From contig DASCMS010000156.1 of the NCBI GenBank assembly GCA_036011085.1, positions 1 to 64,000 on the forward strand: 64,000 nucleotides of DNA. The letters run 5' to 3'. The position numbers and the translations under genes are program-made. The notes below the pieces were generated by a model, which worked only from the letters and a program-made list of their open reading frames with translations, was not told where the DNA came from and did not search any database. Of this stretch, positions 27,180 to 34,381 are shown piece by piece. Origin of the DNA: UBA8231 sp036011085. Lineage in GTDB: Bacteria > Latescibacterota > UBA2968 > UBA8231. The stretch's first letter is position 1. Each line of letters begins with the position of its first letter.

Positions 27180-27207
27180 TTGACACCCCTAAGGGGTTGC
27201 ATAGATT
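27180..27207 (+). promoter_or_regulatory. Candidate promoter with embedded palindrome upstream of ispH and BMC genes
   Basis: TTGACA at 27180-27185 is separated by 16 bases from TAGATT at 27202-27207. The spacer contains the palindrome ACCCCT-A-AGGGGT (27185-27197). With the ATG at 27216, the transcript would start almost at the start codon, so the message could be leaderless. The palindrome could be an operator shared with the divergent queC gene. Confidence 0.4.
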
Positions 27208-27215
27208 CTCGTGCC

Positions 27216-28493
27216 ATGGCTTTCAGGCAGTTCGACCGCGTGCCGAATCACTATGCCGGACAGGTGATTCAGCGTATCAAGGATTTCCGTCAGGACGAGG
27301 GCAAACGCTCGCTGACGCCCACGGTTCTGACCCTGGGCGGGCTCGAGGTGCTGGTGCCACGCCACTTCGGATTCTGTTTCGGTGTGGAGCGGGCCATCCA
27401 TATGGCATTCTCGGCCCTCGAGAGGCATCCCGACCGGCAGATCAACCTGTTGAGCGAGATTATCCACAATCCCCTCGTGAATGACGACCTGGCCCGCCGC
27501 GGCATTCGTTTCATCCACGACAGTGACGGTCAGCGACAGATTCCCGAGGACGAGATCTCCACCGACGACGTGGTTCTGATCCCCGCCTTCGGTACCACCC
27601 TCGAGATCGAGCAATCCCTGCAGCACAGCGGTATCGACACGGCCACACAGGAGTTTCGCGAGCATTTCGATACAACCTGCCCTTTCGTCTCCAAAGTCTG
27701 GGACCGGGGCCAGGAACTGGGCCTCGAGGGCTACACGATCGTCATTCACGGTAAATTCCTGCACGAAGAAACCCAAGCCACGCACTCGCACACAAAGGCC
27801 TGTGGCAAGACCCTCGTCGTATTGGACAGCGCCGAGGCGCAGCAGCTGGCTGACTTCATCGCCGGGCGCATGAGCCTGGAGCTGTTCCGTGATGTTTTTT
27901 CCGGGAAGTGGTCGAAGGGTTTCGATCCGGAAACAGACCTGCAACGCGTCGCCGTGGTCAATCAGACCACGATGTTGGCTGAAGAGACGAGGGAGGTAGG
28001 CCGGCTCCTGCGCCAGGCCCTGCTCGAACGTCACGGCGACAGGGACATCAGTTACCATTTCGCCGACACCAACGACACCCTCTGCTACGCCACGAACTGG
28101 AACCAGAACGCGACGAAGGCACTGCTCGACGCCGAACCCGATCTGGCTGTCGTCGTCGGGGGATACAACAGCTCCAATACATCTCATCTGGTAGAGATCT
28201 GCGAACAGGTCATGCCCAGTTTCCTGATCAGTTCGGCCGACGAACTGCTGTCCGACAAGCGCATCCGCCACTTCGATATCCACTCCCGGCAGAGCATCGT
28301 CACCGAGGACTGGCTACCCGCACAACTGCCGGCCCGTATCGCCATCGCCTCAGGGGCGAGCTGCCCTGACGTGTTGATGAACGCCGTGTTCGAGGCCATC
28401 GCGGGGTTCTACCAATACGGTCCCGATGACATTGACGCCGGGCTTGAATCGCTGTCGTTGCACGAGCCGATGGCCGCGGTCACCGCGGGATGA
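27216..28493 (+). CDS. ispH: 4-hydroxy-3-methylbut-2-enyl diphosphate reductase
   Basis: A 425-residue IspH of the long type found in plants and cyanobacteria, the last step of the MEP isoprenoid pathway. Cluster-binding cysteines are C54 in HFGFCFGVERA, C155 in FDTTCPFV and C290 in DTLCYATNWNQ. The ATG follows a short promoter-like segment; the frame continues upstream but would cover queC. It is seven bases from the first BMC gene, so it may share a transcript with the microcompartment locus. Confidence 0.93.
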   Translation: MAFRQFDRVPNHYAGQVIQRIKDFRQDEGKRSLTPTVLTLGGLEVLVPRHFGFCFGVERAIHMAFSALERHPDRQINLLSEIIHNPLVNDDLARRGIRFIHDSDGQRQIPEDEISTDDVVLIPAFGTTLEIEQSLQHSGIDTATQEFREHFDTTCPFVSKVWDRGQELGLEGYTIVIHGKFLHEETQATHSHTKACGKTLVVLDSAEAQQLADFIAGRMSLELFRDVFSGKWSKGFDPETDLQRVAVVNQTTMLAEETREVGRLLRQALLERHGDRDISYHFADTNDTLCYATNWNQNATKALLDAEPDLAVVVGGYNSSNTSHLVEICEQVMPSFLISSADELLSDKRIRHFDIHSRQSIVTEDWLPAQLPARIAIASGASCPDVLMNAVFEAIAGFYQYGPDDIDAGLESLSLHEPMAAVTAG

Positions 28494-28500
28494 GATCCTC

Positions 28501-28809
28501 GTGATCCTGGCACGCGTGAAAGGTCAGGCGGTTGCTGCCGCCAAGGTAGACAATCTCGAAGGGCACAAGCTGCTTCTCGTCGAGTTGCTCACCATCGATG
28601 AAGAGGGCATCGTATACACTCGAAAGCACATGGTCTGCGTCGATGCGGTGGGAGCCGGCGAGGGCGAATTCGTGCTTGTCGTTCAGGGCAGTTCGGCCAG
28701 GCAAGCGCCCGATATGCGCGATGTCCCGGTGGATGCCCTCATCGTCGGGATCGTCGAATCGGTCTCCGCCCTCGGCCAACGATTGACGGCAGAAGCGCTG
28801 GCGGCATGA
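28501..28809 (+). CDS. BMC pentameric vertex protein (EutN/CcmL family), paralog 1
   Basis: A 102-residue protein from a GTG start. ILARVKGQAVAAAKVDNLEG, LLLVELL, VCVDAVGAGEGEFVLVVQGSSAR and VDALIVGIVE are the conserved EutN/CcmL segments. These proteins form pentamers that close the icosahedral vertices of microcompartments. It is the first of three consecutive vertex-protein genes and overlaps the next by four bases. It is closest in sequence to the fourth paralog at 31732. Confidence 0.93.
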   Translation: MILARVKGQAVAAAKVDNLEGHKLLLVELLTIDEEGIVYTRKHMVCVDAVGAGEGEFVLVVQGSSARQAPDMRDVPVDALIVGIVESVSALGQRLTAEALAA

Positions 28810-29117
28810 GAGTCTGTCAGGTTATCGGCACGGTGGTCTCCACCGAACATCATCCGGCCCTCGGAGGCAGGAAGATCCTCGTCGTCGACGACGGCGACGG
28901 TGGGGCCGGCGGCGTGCAGCTTGCCGTCGATGCCGTAGGCGCCGGTGGGGGATGCCGCGTGCTGGTGTCGGACTCCGGCGCCGCCGGCAGTGACGTGACG
29001 GGCCTTGAATCGCCGCCGTTGCGCAGTGTCATCGTCGGAATCATCGATCAGAATACTGCGGATCAGAGTACTGCGGATCAGAGCGCCACGGACGGAGAAT
29101 CCGGGGAGGCGATATGA
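28806..29117 (+). CDS. BMC pentameric vertex protein (EutN/CcmL family), paralog 2
   Basis: A 103-residue vertex-type protein. MRVCQVIGTVVSTEHHPALGG and the VDAVGAGGGCRVLVSDSGAA loop fit EutN/CcmL. The C-terminal tail (about 83-103) is a low-complexity segment rich in Asp, Thr and Gln with the repeated element TADQS, absent from the other paralogs. It overlaps both neighbours by four bases. The tail could project from the shell; that is a guess. Confidence 0.88.
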   Translation: MRVCQVIGTVVSTEHHPALGGRKILVVDDGDGGAGGVQLAVDAVGAGGGCRVLVSDSGAAGSDVTGLESPPLRSVIVGIIDQNTADQSTADQSATDGESGEAI

Positions 29118-29407
29118 AGCTGGCGCGAGTGCTGGGGCACGTCGTACTGTCACGCGCCATCGAGCCATACGCCAGCAAGGCGCTGCATCTGATTCAGGAC
29201 GTGGACGCCAGCTTGCAGCCGGTAGGTGAGCCGGAGGTCAGTGTTACCTGGCAGGCAATGAAGAAGGACGATCTTGTCCTGGTAGAGGTATCACGTGAAG
29301 CGTGTAACGCCTTCGACGCAACGATCCCGGCCGACGCGGTAATCATCGGACGTGCCGATCAGGTGCGCATCGAGAATCACAAGAACGGGGACAGCGCCGA
29401 AGGTTAG
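29114..29407 (+). CDS. BMC pentameric vertex protein (EutN/CcmL family), divergent paralog 3
   Basis: A 97-residue protein beginning MKLARVLGHVVLSRAIEP, the usual first strand of EutN/CcmL proteins. The central DAVGAG loop is replaced (WQAMKKDDLVLVEVSREA), but IPADAVIIGRADQVRIE is the conserved final strand. It is the most divergent of the four vertex proteins, which suggests a distinct position or permeability role. Confidence 0.85.
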   Translation: MKLARVLGHVVLSRAIEPYASKALHLIQDVDASLQPVGEPEVSVTWQAMKKDDLVLVEVSREACNAFDATIPADAVIIGRADQVRIENHKNGDSAEG

Positions 29408-29440
29408 CGTGGCGCTGACGATCACAGGAAACGAGCGAAC

Positions 29441-29998
29441 ATGGCAGAGGCATTGGGCATACTGGAGACCACGGGTCTGACGGGGATCATCGCCGGCGCA
29501 GATGCGATGGCGAAGGCAGCAAAGGTAGAGTTGGCGGGTTGGGATCGCGTCGGCTCGGGAATGGTGACGGTCTTCTGCCGCGGCGATGTGGCGGCGGTGA
29601 AGTCGGCGGTGGATGCCGGAGCGCAGGCGGCGTCGAAAGTCGTGGAGGTCGGGGCCGTTCATGTGATCGCCCGCCCCCACGAAGATCTGGGTGTGCTGAT
29701 CCCGTCCCATGCCGGGGGTGGCATCAGCGGCATCCGGGCGCTGGGGATGGTGGAGACGCGGGGCGCCACCGGTGTGATCGAGTCTGCCGACGCGATGGAG
29801 AAAGCGGCGGAGGTGGATGTGGTCAATGTGCAGGACATCGGCGGTGGTTTCATTACGGTCCTGGTGACCGGTGATGTGGGCAGTGTGCAGTCTGCGGTCA
29901 CAGCAGGGTCGGAAGCGGCTGAGCGCGTCGGTGAAGTGATTACGCGTCACGTGATCGCCCGTCCGTCTGAACAGATTCTTTCCCTCTATCTAGGTTGA
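29441..29998 (+). CDS. Tandem-domain BMC-T shell protein 1
   Basis: A 185-residue protein with two BMC domains, about residues 3-80 and 98-178. Each begins with the family motif (ALGILETTGLTG, ALGMVETRGATG) and ends with HVIARP. Trimers of such proteins form pseudohexagonal shell tiles. Pore-loop segments are RVGSG (36-40) and DIGGG; C46 lies just after the first pore strand. It is about 86 percent identical by eye to the protein at 32748, so the two are recent duplicates. Confidence 0.95.
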   Translation: MAEALGILETTGLTGIIAGADAMAKAAKVELAGWDRVGSGMVTVFCRGDVAAVKSAVDAGAQAASKVVEVGAVHVIARPHEDLGVLIPSHAGGGISGIRALGMVETRGATGVIESADAMEKAAEVDVVNVQDIGGGFITVLVTGDVGSVQSAVTAGSEAAERVGEVITRHVIARPSEQILSLYLG

Positions 29999-30005
29999 AT
30001 GAACA

Positions 30006-30272
30006 ATGAGCGCACTGGGCATGATTGAGACACGGGGACTGGCGGCGGCGGTGGAGGCACTGGATGCCATGCTGAAGACTGCGGATGTCACATTCGCCGG
30101 TCAGAAGCGGGTCGGGGCGGGACTGGTGAATGTGATGGTGGAGGGGGATGTGGCGGCGGTGAAGTCAGCGGTAGACGCTGGCGCCGAGGCAGCGCAGCGG
30201 GTCGGTGAGTTGCGCAGTGTGCACGTCATTCCGCGGCCCATCGAGAAACTCAAAAGCAGCGTCGGCATCTGA
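30006..30272 (+). CDS. BMC-H hexameric shell protein
   Basis: An 88-residue single BMC domain: ALGMIETRGLAAAVEALDAML at the start, FAGQKRVGAGLVNVMVEGD through the pore loop and HVIPRP near the end. It should form the hexamers that make up most shell facets. It is the only single-domain hexamer gene in the locus. The pore loop reads RVGAG rather than the common GSG. It lies seven bases after BMC-T1 and 16 before the aldehyde dehydrogenase. Confidence 0.95.
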   Translation: MSALGMIETRGLAAAVEALDAMLKTADVTFAGQKRVGAGLVNVMVEGDVAAVKSAVDAGAEAAQRVGELRSVHVIPRPIEKLKSSVGI

Positions 30273-30288
30273 CCAGGGTGACTGAATC

Positions 30289-31722
30289 GTGACCTCCTCC
30301 GTAGACGAACAGCAAGTTCGACGTATCGTCGAAGATGTCGTGGGGACGCTGCGCGCCCAGCAGGTTGTCGGCGCCGGTGGGCCGGCACCGTCTCGCGGCT
30401 CGGGCAAGGGTCTGTTCGCCACGGCGGACGAGGCCGTGGCCGCTGCCGATCGGGCGCAGAAAGCACTCGTGGCTGGAACGCTGGACCTGCGCAGACAGAT
30501 TATCGAGGCGATTCGGCAGACCACTCGGGATCACGCCGAGTCTTTCTCCCGCATGACGTACGCGGAGACGGGCATGGGGCGTGTCGAAGACAAGATCAAG
30601 AAGCACATGCTGGCGGCCGACACGACGCCTGGTGTCGAAGACATCCAAGCGGTCTCATGGACCGGGGACCACGGCCTTACCGTCGAAGAGGGCGCCCCCT
30701 ACGGCGTCATCGCCGCCATTACGCCTTCCACGCATCCGGTGCCGACGCTGGTGAACAATGCCATCAGCATGATCGCCGCGGGGAACTCGGTCGTATTCAA
30801 CGCCCATCCAAGCGCCAAGCAGATCTCGGCGCATTCGGTTGAGGTCCTCAACGATGCCGTTGTGGGTGCCGGTGGCCCGGCGAATCTCATCACCTGTATC
30901 GAGAGCCCCACGATCGAGAGTGCGGATCAACTGTTCAACCACAGAGGCGTGCGCCTTATCCTGGTCACGGGGGGGGCCGCCGTGGCCCGCGCCGCCCTCG
31001 GGGCACCGAAGAAATCGATCGTCGCCGGGCCGGGGAACCCTCCCGTCGTCGTCGACGAGACCGCCGACATCCGCAAAGCGGCACGGGACATCGTCGATGG
31101 CGCCGCTTTCGACAACAATGTGCTGTGCATCGGCGAGAAGCAGTGCTTCGTCGTGGCCGGTGTCGCCGATCAACTCAAGCGCGAGATGGTCGCCTACAGC
31201 GCCGTCGAACTCGACACCCGTCAGATCGATGCCCTGACAGCTGCGGCTCTGCCCGTGGGTGACGACGGTGAACCCCACGCGAGCCGTGACTTCATCGGCC
31301 GCAATGCCAATGTCCTGGGCCGCGCCATCGGTCTAGACCTTCCCGACGAGTTGCGCCTGCTCATCGGCGAGACCGGCGTCGATCATCCCTTCGTCACCGT
31401 CGAACAGATGATGCCCTTCCTGCCGATCGTGCGCGTCCGTGATGTTGACGAGGGTATCCGTCTGGCCATCGAATCGGAACACGGCCACCGGCACACAGCG
31501 GTGATTCACTCGAAGAACATCGAGCACATGCACAACATGGCGCGAGCCGTGGACACGACTGTGTTCGTCAAGAACGGACCCTCCTTCGCCGGGCTCGGAG
31601 TCGACGGAGAGGGCTACTCGACGTACTCCATCGCCGGTCCCACAGGCGAGGGGTTGACCACGGCCCGTACTTTCACCCGCCGGCGGCGCTGTGCCCTGGT
31701 GGACTACTTCCGCATTACCTAG
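30289..31722 (+). CDS. pduP: CoA-acylating aldehyde dehydrogenase (PduP/EutE type)
   Basis: A 477-residue enzyme oxidising an aldehyde to acyl-CoA with NAD+. The catalytic cysteine is C280 in FDNNVLCIGEKQ. An amphipathic N-terminal helix (EQQVRRIVEDVVGTL, 7-21) is a typical encapsulation peptide that targets cargo to the shell lumen, followed by a Gly/Pro-rich linker. GTG start. It sits between the hexamer gene and a vertex gene. It is the core oxidative enzyme of this metabolosome. Confidence 0.93.
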   Translation: MTSSVDEQQVRRIVEDVVGTLRAQQVVGAGGPAPSRGSGKGLFATADEAVAAADRAQKALVAGTLDLRRQIIEAIRQTTRDHAESFSRMTYAETGMGRVEDKIKKHMLAADTTPGVEDIQAVSWTGDHGLTVEEGAPYGVIAAITPSTHPVPTLVNNAISMIAAGNSVVFNAHPSAKQISAHSVEVLNDAVVGAGGPANLITCIESPTIESADQLFNHRGVRLILVTGGAAVARAALGAPKKSIVAGPGNPPVVVDETADIRKAARDIVDGAAFDNNVLCIGEKQCFVVAGVADQLKREMVAYSAVELDTRQIDALTAAALPVGDDGEPHASRDFIGRNANVLGRAIGLDLPDELRLLIGETGVDHPFVTVEQMMPFLPIVRVRDVDEGIRLAIESEHGHRHTAVIHSKNIEHMHNMARAVDTTVFVKNGPSFAGLGVDGEGYSTYSIAGPTGEGLTTARTFTRRRRCALVDYFRIT

Positions 31723-31731
31723 GGACACTAG

Positions 31732-32049
31732 ATGCTCCTCGCCCAGGTGAAGGGCCACGTCGTATCGACGGCCAAGGTCGACAATCTGAACGGCCGCACG
31801 TTGCTGCTCGTCGAGGTGGTGACGGTGCGGCCCGATGGTCTCCATGGCACAGGTCGTGACCTGGTCTGCGTCGACGCGGTGGGCGCCGGCAAGGGCGAGG
31901 TGGTCCTGGCCGTGATGGGATCTTCGGCGCGGACCGCGCCGGAGCTCGGCACGGTGCCGACGGACGCCGCGGTGATCGCCATACTGGATGTCCTCACGGC
32001 TGACGGACAGCGCCTGGATCTGAATCAGGTCGCCGAGGCGGCCGGGTAG
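31732..32049 (+). CDS. BMC pentameric vertex protein (EutN/CcmL family), paralog 4
   Basis: A 105-residue EutN/CcmL protein: LLAQVKGHVVSTAKVDNLNG, TLLLVEVVT, VCVDAVGAGKGEVVLAVMGSSAR and PTDAAVIAILD. It is very similar to paralog 1 at 28501. Together with the BMC-T duplication this suggests part of the shell set was duplicated around the aldehyde dehydrogenase. Confidence 0.93.
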   Translation: MLLAQVKGHVVSTAKVDNLNGRTLLLVEVVTVRPDGLHGTGRDLVCVDAVGAGKGEVVLAVMGSSARTAPELGTVPTDAAVIAILDVLTADGQRLDLNQVAEAAG

Positions 32050-32064
32050 GAATCGGGACCATCG

Positions 32065-32739
32065 ATGACGACGATTGCAGACAGGGCCCAGGTGGAGGCT
32101 CTCGTCCGGCAGGCGCTGCAGCGCCATCTGCCCGATTCGGGTCCGGCACCCGCACCTGAGTCGCCGCGCCTGATCGCGAACATTTCGGCAAGACACTGTC
32201 ACCTCAACCAGTCCTCCCTGGATGTGCTCTTCGGGCCCGGGCGGCGCCTGACAGTACTCAAGCCGCTCCACCAGCCGGGGGCCTACGCCGCTGAGGAGAC
32301 GGTGACCATCTTCGGCCCCCGCAAGCAGATGATCTCCAACCTGCGCGTGCTCGGTCCCTTGCGTGATGCCTGCCAGGTGGAGCTCGCTTTCTCTGACGCT
32401 CGTTTCCTCGGAATCGAGGCGCCGGTACGCGTCAGCGGCGACACCGGGGGGTCTGCCGGATGCTATCTGGTCGGTCCTCACGGCGGGATCGAACTGCCCG
32501 AAGGTGTGATCCGCGCCGCACGACATGTGCACATGAGCCCTGCAGACGCGTCGCACTATGGCGTCGCTGATGGCGATCGCATGCGCCTCGTGATCGACAG
32601 CGAACAGTCGGCTGTCTTTGACGATGTGACCGTACGCGTGGGCCTGGACATCAAGCTCGAGGTGCACCTCGACACGGACGAAGGCAACGCTGTGGATCTG
32701 GTCAACGCCCGAAACGTCACCCTGAACCGGAACGGATAA
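32065..32739 (+). CDS. pduL: Phosphate propanoyltransferase, PduL type
   Basis: A 224-residue phosphotransacylase converting acyl-CoA and phosphate to acyl-phosphate and CoA, recycling CoA within the compartment. The two zinc-binding pairs are H44/H46 in ISARHCHL and H154/H156 in AARHVHMS, one in each beta-barrel half. The N-terminal helix (ADRAQVEALVRQALQRHL, 5-22) looks like an encapsulation peptide. No acetate/propionate kinase is present in the window. Confidence 0.94.
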   Translation: MTTIADRAQVEALVRQALQRHLPDSGPAPAPESPRLIANISARHCHLNQSSLDVLFGPGRRLTVLKPLHQPGAYAAEETVTIFGPRKQMISNLRVLGPLRDACQVELAFSDARFLGIEAPVRVSGDTGGSAGCYLVGPHGGIELPEGVIRAARHVHMSPADASHYGVADGDRMRLVIDSEQSAVFDDVTVRVGLDIKLEVHLDTDEGNAVDLVNARNVTLNRNG

Positions 32740-32747
32740 AGCAAGAA

Positions 32748-33305
32748 ATGGCACAGGCATTGGGGATACTGGAAACAACGGGCCTGACCGGGATCATTGC
32801 GGGGGGTGACGCGATGGCCAAAGCCGCAAAGGTAGAGCTGTCAGGCTGGGATCGTGTGGGTTCGGGGATGGCGACACTCTTCTGTCGCGGCGATGTCGCG
32901 GCCGTGAAATCGGCGGTGGACGCCGGGGCGCTGGCGGCGTCGAAGATCGTGGAGGTCCGCGCTGTGCACGTCATCCCGCGCCCACACGACGAACTGGGTG
33001 TGCTGATCCCGTCCAGCGGCGGCGGCGAGGTGAGTGGCGTTCGCGCCCTCGGTATGGTGGAGGCCCGTGGTTCGACTGGCGTCGTCGAGTCAGCGGATGC
33101 CATGGAGAAGGCAGCGGCGGTGGAGGTGGTGAAGGTGCTGGAGATCGGCGGCGGTTTCATGACGGTGCTGGTCACCGGCGATGTGGGCAGCGTGCAATCG
33201 GCGGTGACGGCGGGGGCCGAGGCGGCCGAACGCGTGGGGGAAGTGATTACCCGTCATGTGATAGCCCGGCCGTCCGAACAGATCCTTTCCCTCTATCTAG
33301 GCTGA
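32748..33305 (+). CDS. Tandem-domain BMC-T shell protein 2
   Basis: A 185-residue two-domain BMC protein with the same length and architecture as the one at 29441. Differences are scattered, with most in the linker between domains and in the second domain before the pore loop (VKVLEIGGG). The identical final segment ARPSEQILSLYLG shows recent common origin. It probably forms or mixes into the same kind of trimer. Confidence 0.95.
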   Translation: MAQALGILETTGLTGIIAGGDAMAKAAKVELSGWDRVGSGMATLFCRGDVAAVKSAVDAGALAASKIVEVRAVHVIPRPHDELGVLIPSSGGGEVSGVRALGMVEARGSTGVVESADAMEKAAAVEVVKVLEIGGGFMTVLVTGDVGSVQSAVTAGAEAAERVGEVITRHVIARPSEQILSLYLG

Positions 33306-33306
33306 A

Positions 33307-33795
33307 TTGACTCAGATACTCGACATTGCCGCGGCGGTGATCACCGAACAGGTGCTTCGCGCTCACCATTCCGGTGAGGACGAGGTGATGGTGACGCCAG
33401 ATGCGATCATCACGCCGTCGGCATGGGATTACCTGCGGTTTCATCGCTTGCGGCTGAACCGGGGCAGTTCGGCGGGAGCGCCAGCGCCAGATCCGCAGTC
33501 GCCAGCCGGTGAGACGGCCATCGCCGAAGTGTTGCCCCCCGGTTCCGAAGCTGGAGTGCTCTCGCAGGGGCGGTGCGATCATCCCGACCGGGCTTATGGC
33601 TGCCGCACCGAGGAGTTTGGTTCCGGCTTCGTCGAACCCTCGTGCTGTACCGAATGTGCGGTCCGCAAGGCCCAGAATACCGGTGCCGGGGGGTGCAGCT
33701 GCGGCGGCTGCAACAGGAACGGCACCGACGCCGGCACGGAAGCTCTCGTGCAGCAGTTGACGGACGAAATCATGAAGCGATTGGGACAGAGCTGA
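33307..33795 (+). CDS. Cysteine-rich BMC-associated protein with EutT-like features
   Basis: A 162-residue protein from a TTG start one base after the preceding stop. Residues 1-52 form a small module (TPDAIITPSAWDYLRFHRL) similar to the N terminus of EutT and to the N terminus of the aldolase at 35559. Cysteines at 90, 99, 113, 114, 117, 130, 132 and 135 with H92 form a metal or iron-sulfur type cluster; CCTEC recalls the CCxxC metal site of EutT, though spacing to histidine differs. The last helix (TEALVQQLTDEIMKRL) looks like an encapsulation peptide. The function is unknown. Confidence 0.75.
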   Translation: MTQILDIAAAVITEQVLRAHHSGEDEVMVTPDAIITPSAWDYLRFHRLRLNRGSSAGAPAPDPQSPAGETAIAEVLPPGSEAGVLSQGRCDHPDRAYGCRTEEFGSGFVEPSCCTECAVRKAQNTGAGGCSCGGCNRNGTDAGTEALVQQLTDEIMKRLGQS

Positions 33796-33796
33796 C

Positions 33797-34381
33797 GTGG
33801 CTGACGCGGTAGGCATGATCGAGGTGGAGGGGGTGGCGGGTCTCATCGTCGGCGCCGATGCAGCGGCGAAGGCGGCTGCCGTCGAGTTGCTGGGCTGGGA
33901 GTCGATCGGCGGCTTCACGACGTTGTTTCTGCGCGGTACCGCAGGTGATGTCGATACGGCCCTGGTCGCCGGGGTCGACGCGGCCAGGGAGGTGGTCGAT
34001 CACGTCGTCAGTGCCACCATGCACCAGCCACAGCCGGAGACTCTGAACTTTGTCGGCTCACCCCTGCCTGAAGGCGACGACGAGTCACGGGCTCTGGCGC
34101 TGGGGATGGTGGAAACCCGGGGCTACGGGTCTCATGTGACGACCAACGACGCCATGATCAAGACCGCCCACGTGCGCATCGCCAACGTCCTGACCGTGCA
34201 CAACCGTGTTGTCTGCACCGTGGTGACCGGATCCGTGGACGACGTGGAGCAGGCGATCGCCACAGCGCGCCAGGCACTGGGTGACAGTGAGTGGCTTATG
34301 GGTGTGGCAGTGATCAGCCAACCATTGGCTGAGGTGGTGCGAGCCTTCGCGCACACCAACGCCGTTGCCGGGGCCAGCTGA
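33797..34381 (+). CDS. Tandem-domain BMC-T shell protein 3, divergent
   Basis: A 194-residue two-domain BMC protein from a GTG start. Domain 1 is about 3-80 (AVGMIEVEGVAG), domain 2 about 99-176 (ALGMVETRGYGSH). Domain 2's pore-loop segment reads VLTVHNRV and lacks the glycine loop, so the central pore would be altered. Its stop overlaps the start of the four-domain BMC gene by one base (TGATG), implying coupled translation. Confidence 0.9.
   Translation: MADAVGMIEVEGVAGLIVGADAAAKAAAVELLGWESIGGFTTLFLRGTAGDVDTALVAGVDAAREVVDHVVSATMHQPQPETLNFVGSPLPEGDDESRALALGMVETRGYGSHVTTNDAMIKTAHVRIANVLTVHNRVVCTVVTGSVDDVEQAIATARQALGDSEWLMGVAVISQPLAEVVRAFAHTNAVAGAS

Noticed and set aside
26442..27215. Long in-frame extension of ispH upstream of its ATG
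   Set aside because: It would lie antisense to queC, which has complete catalytic and zinc motifs; the IspH family homology begins near the ATG at 27216.
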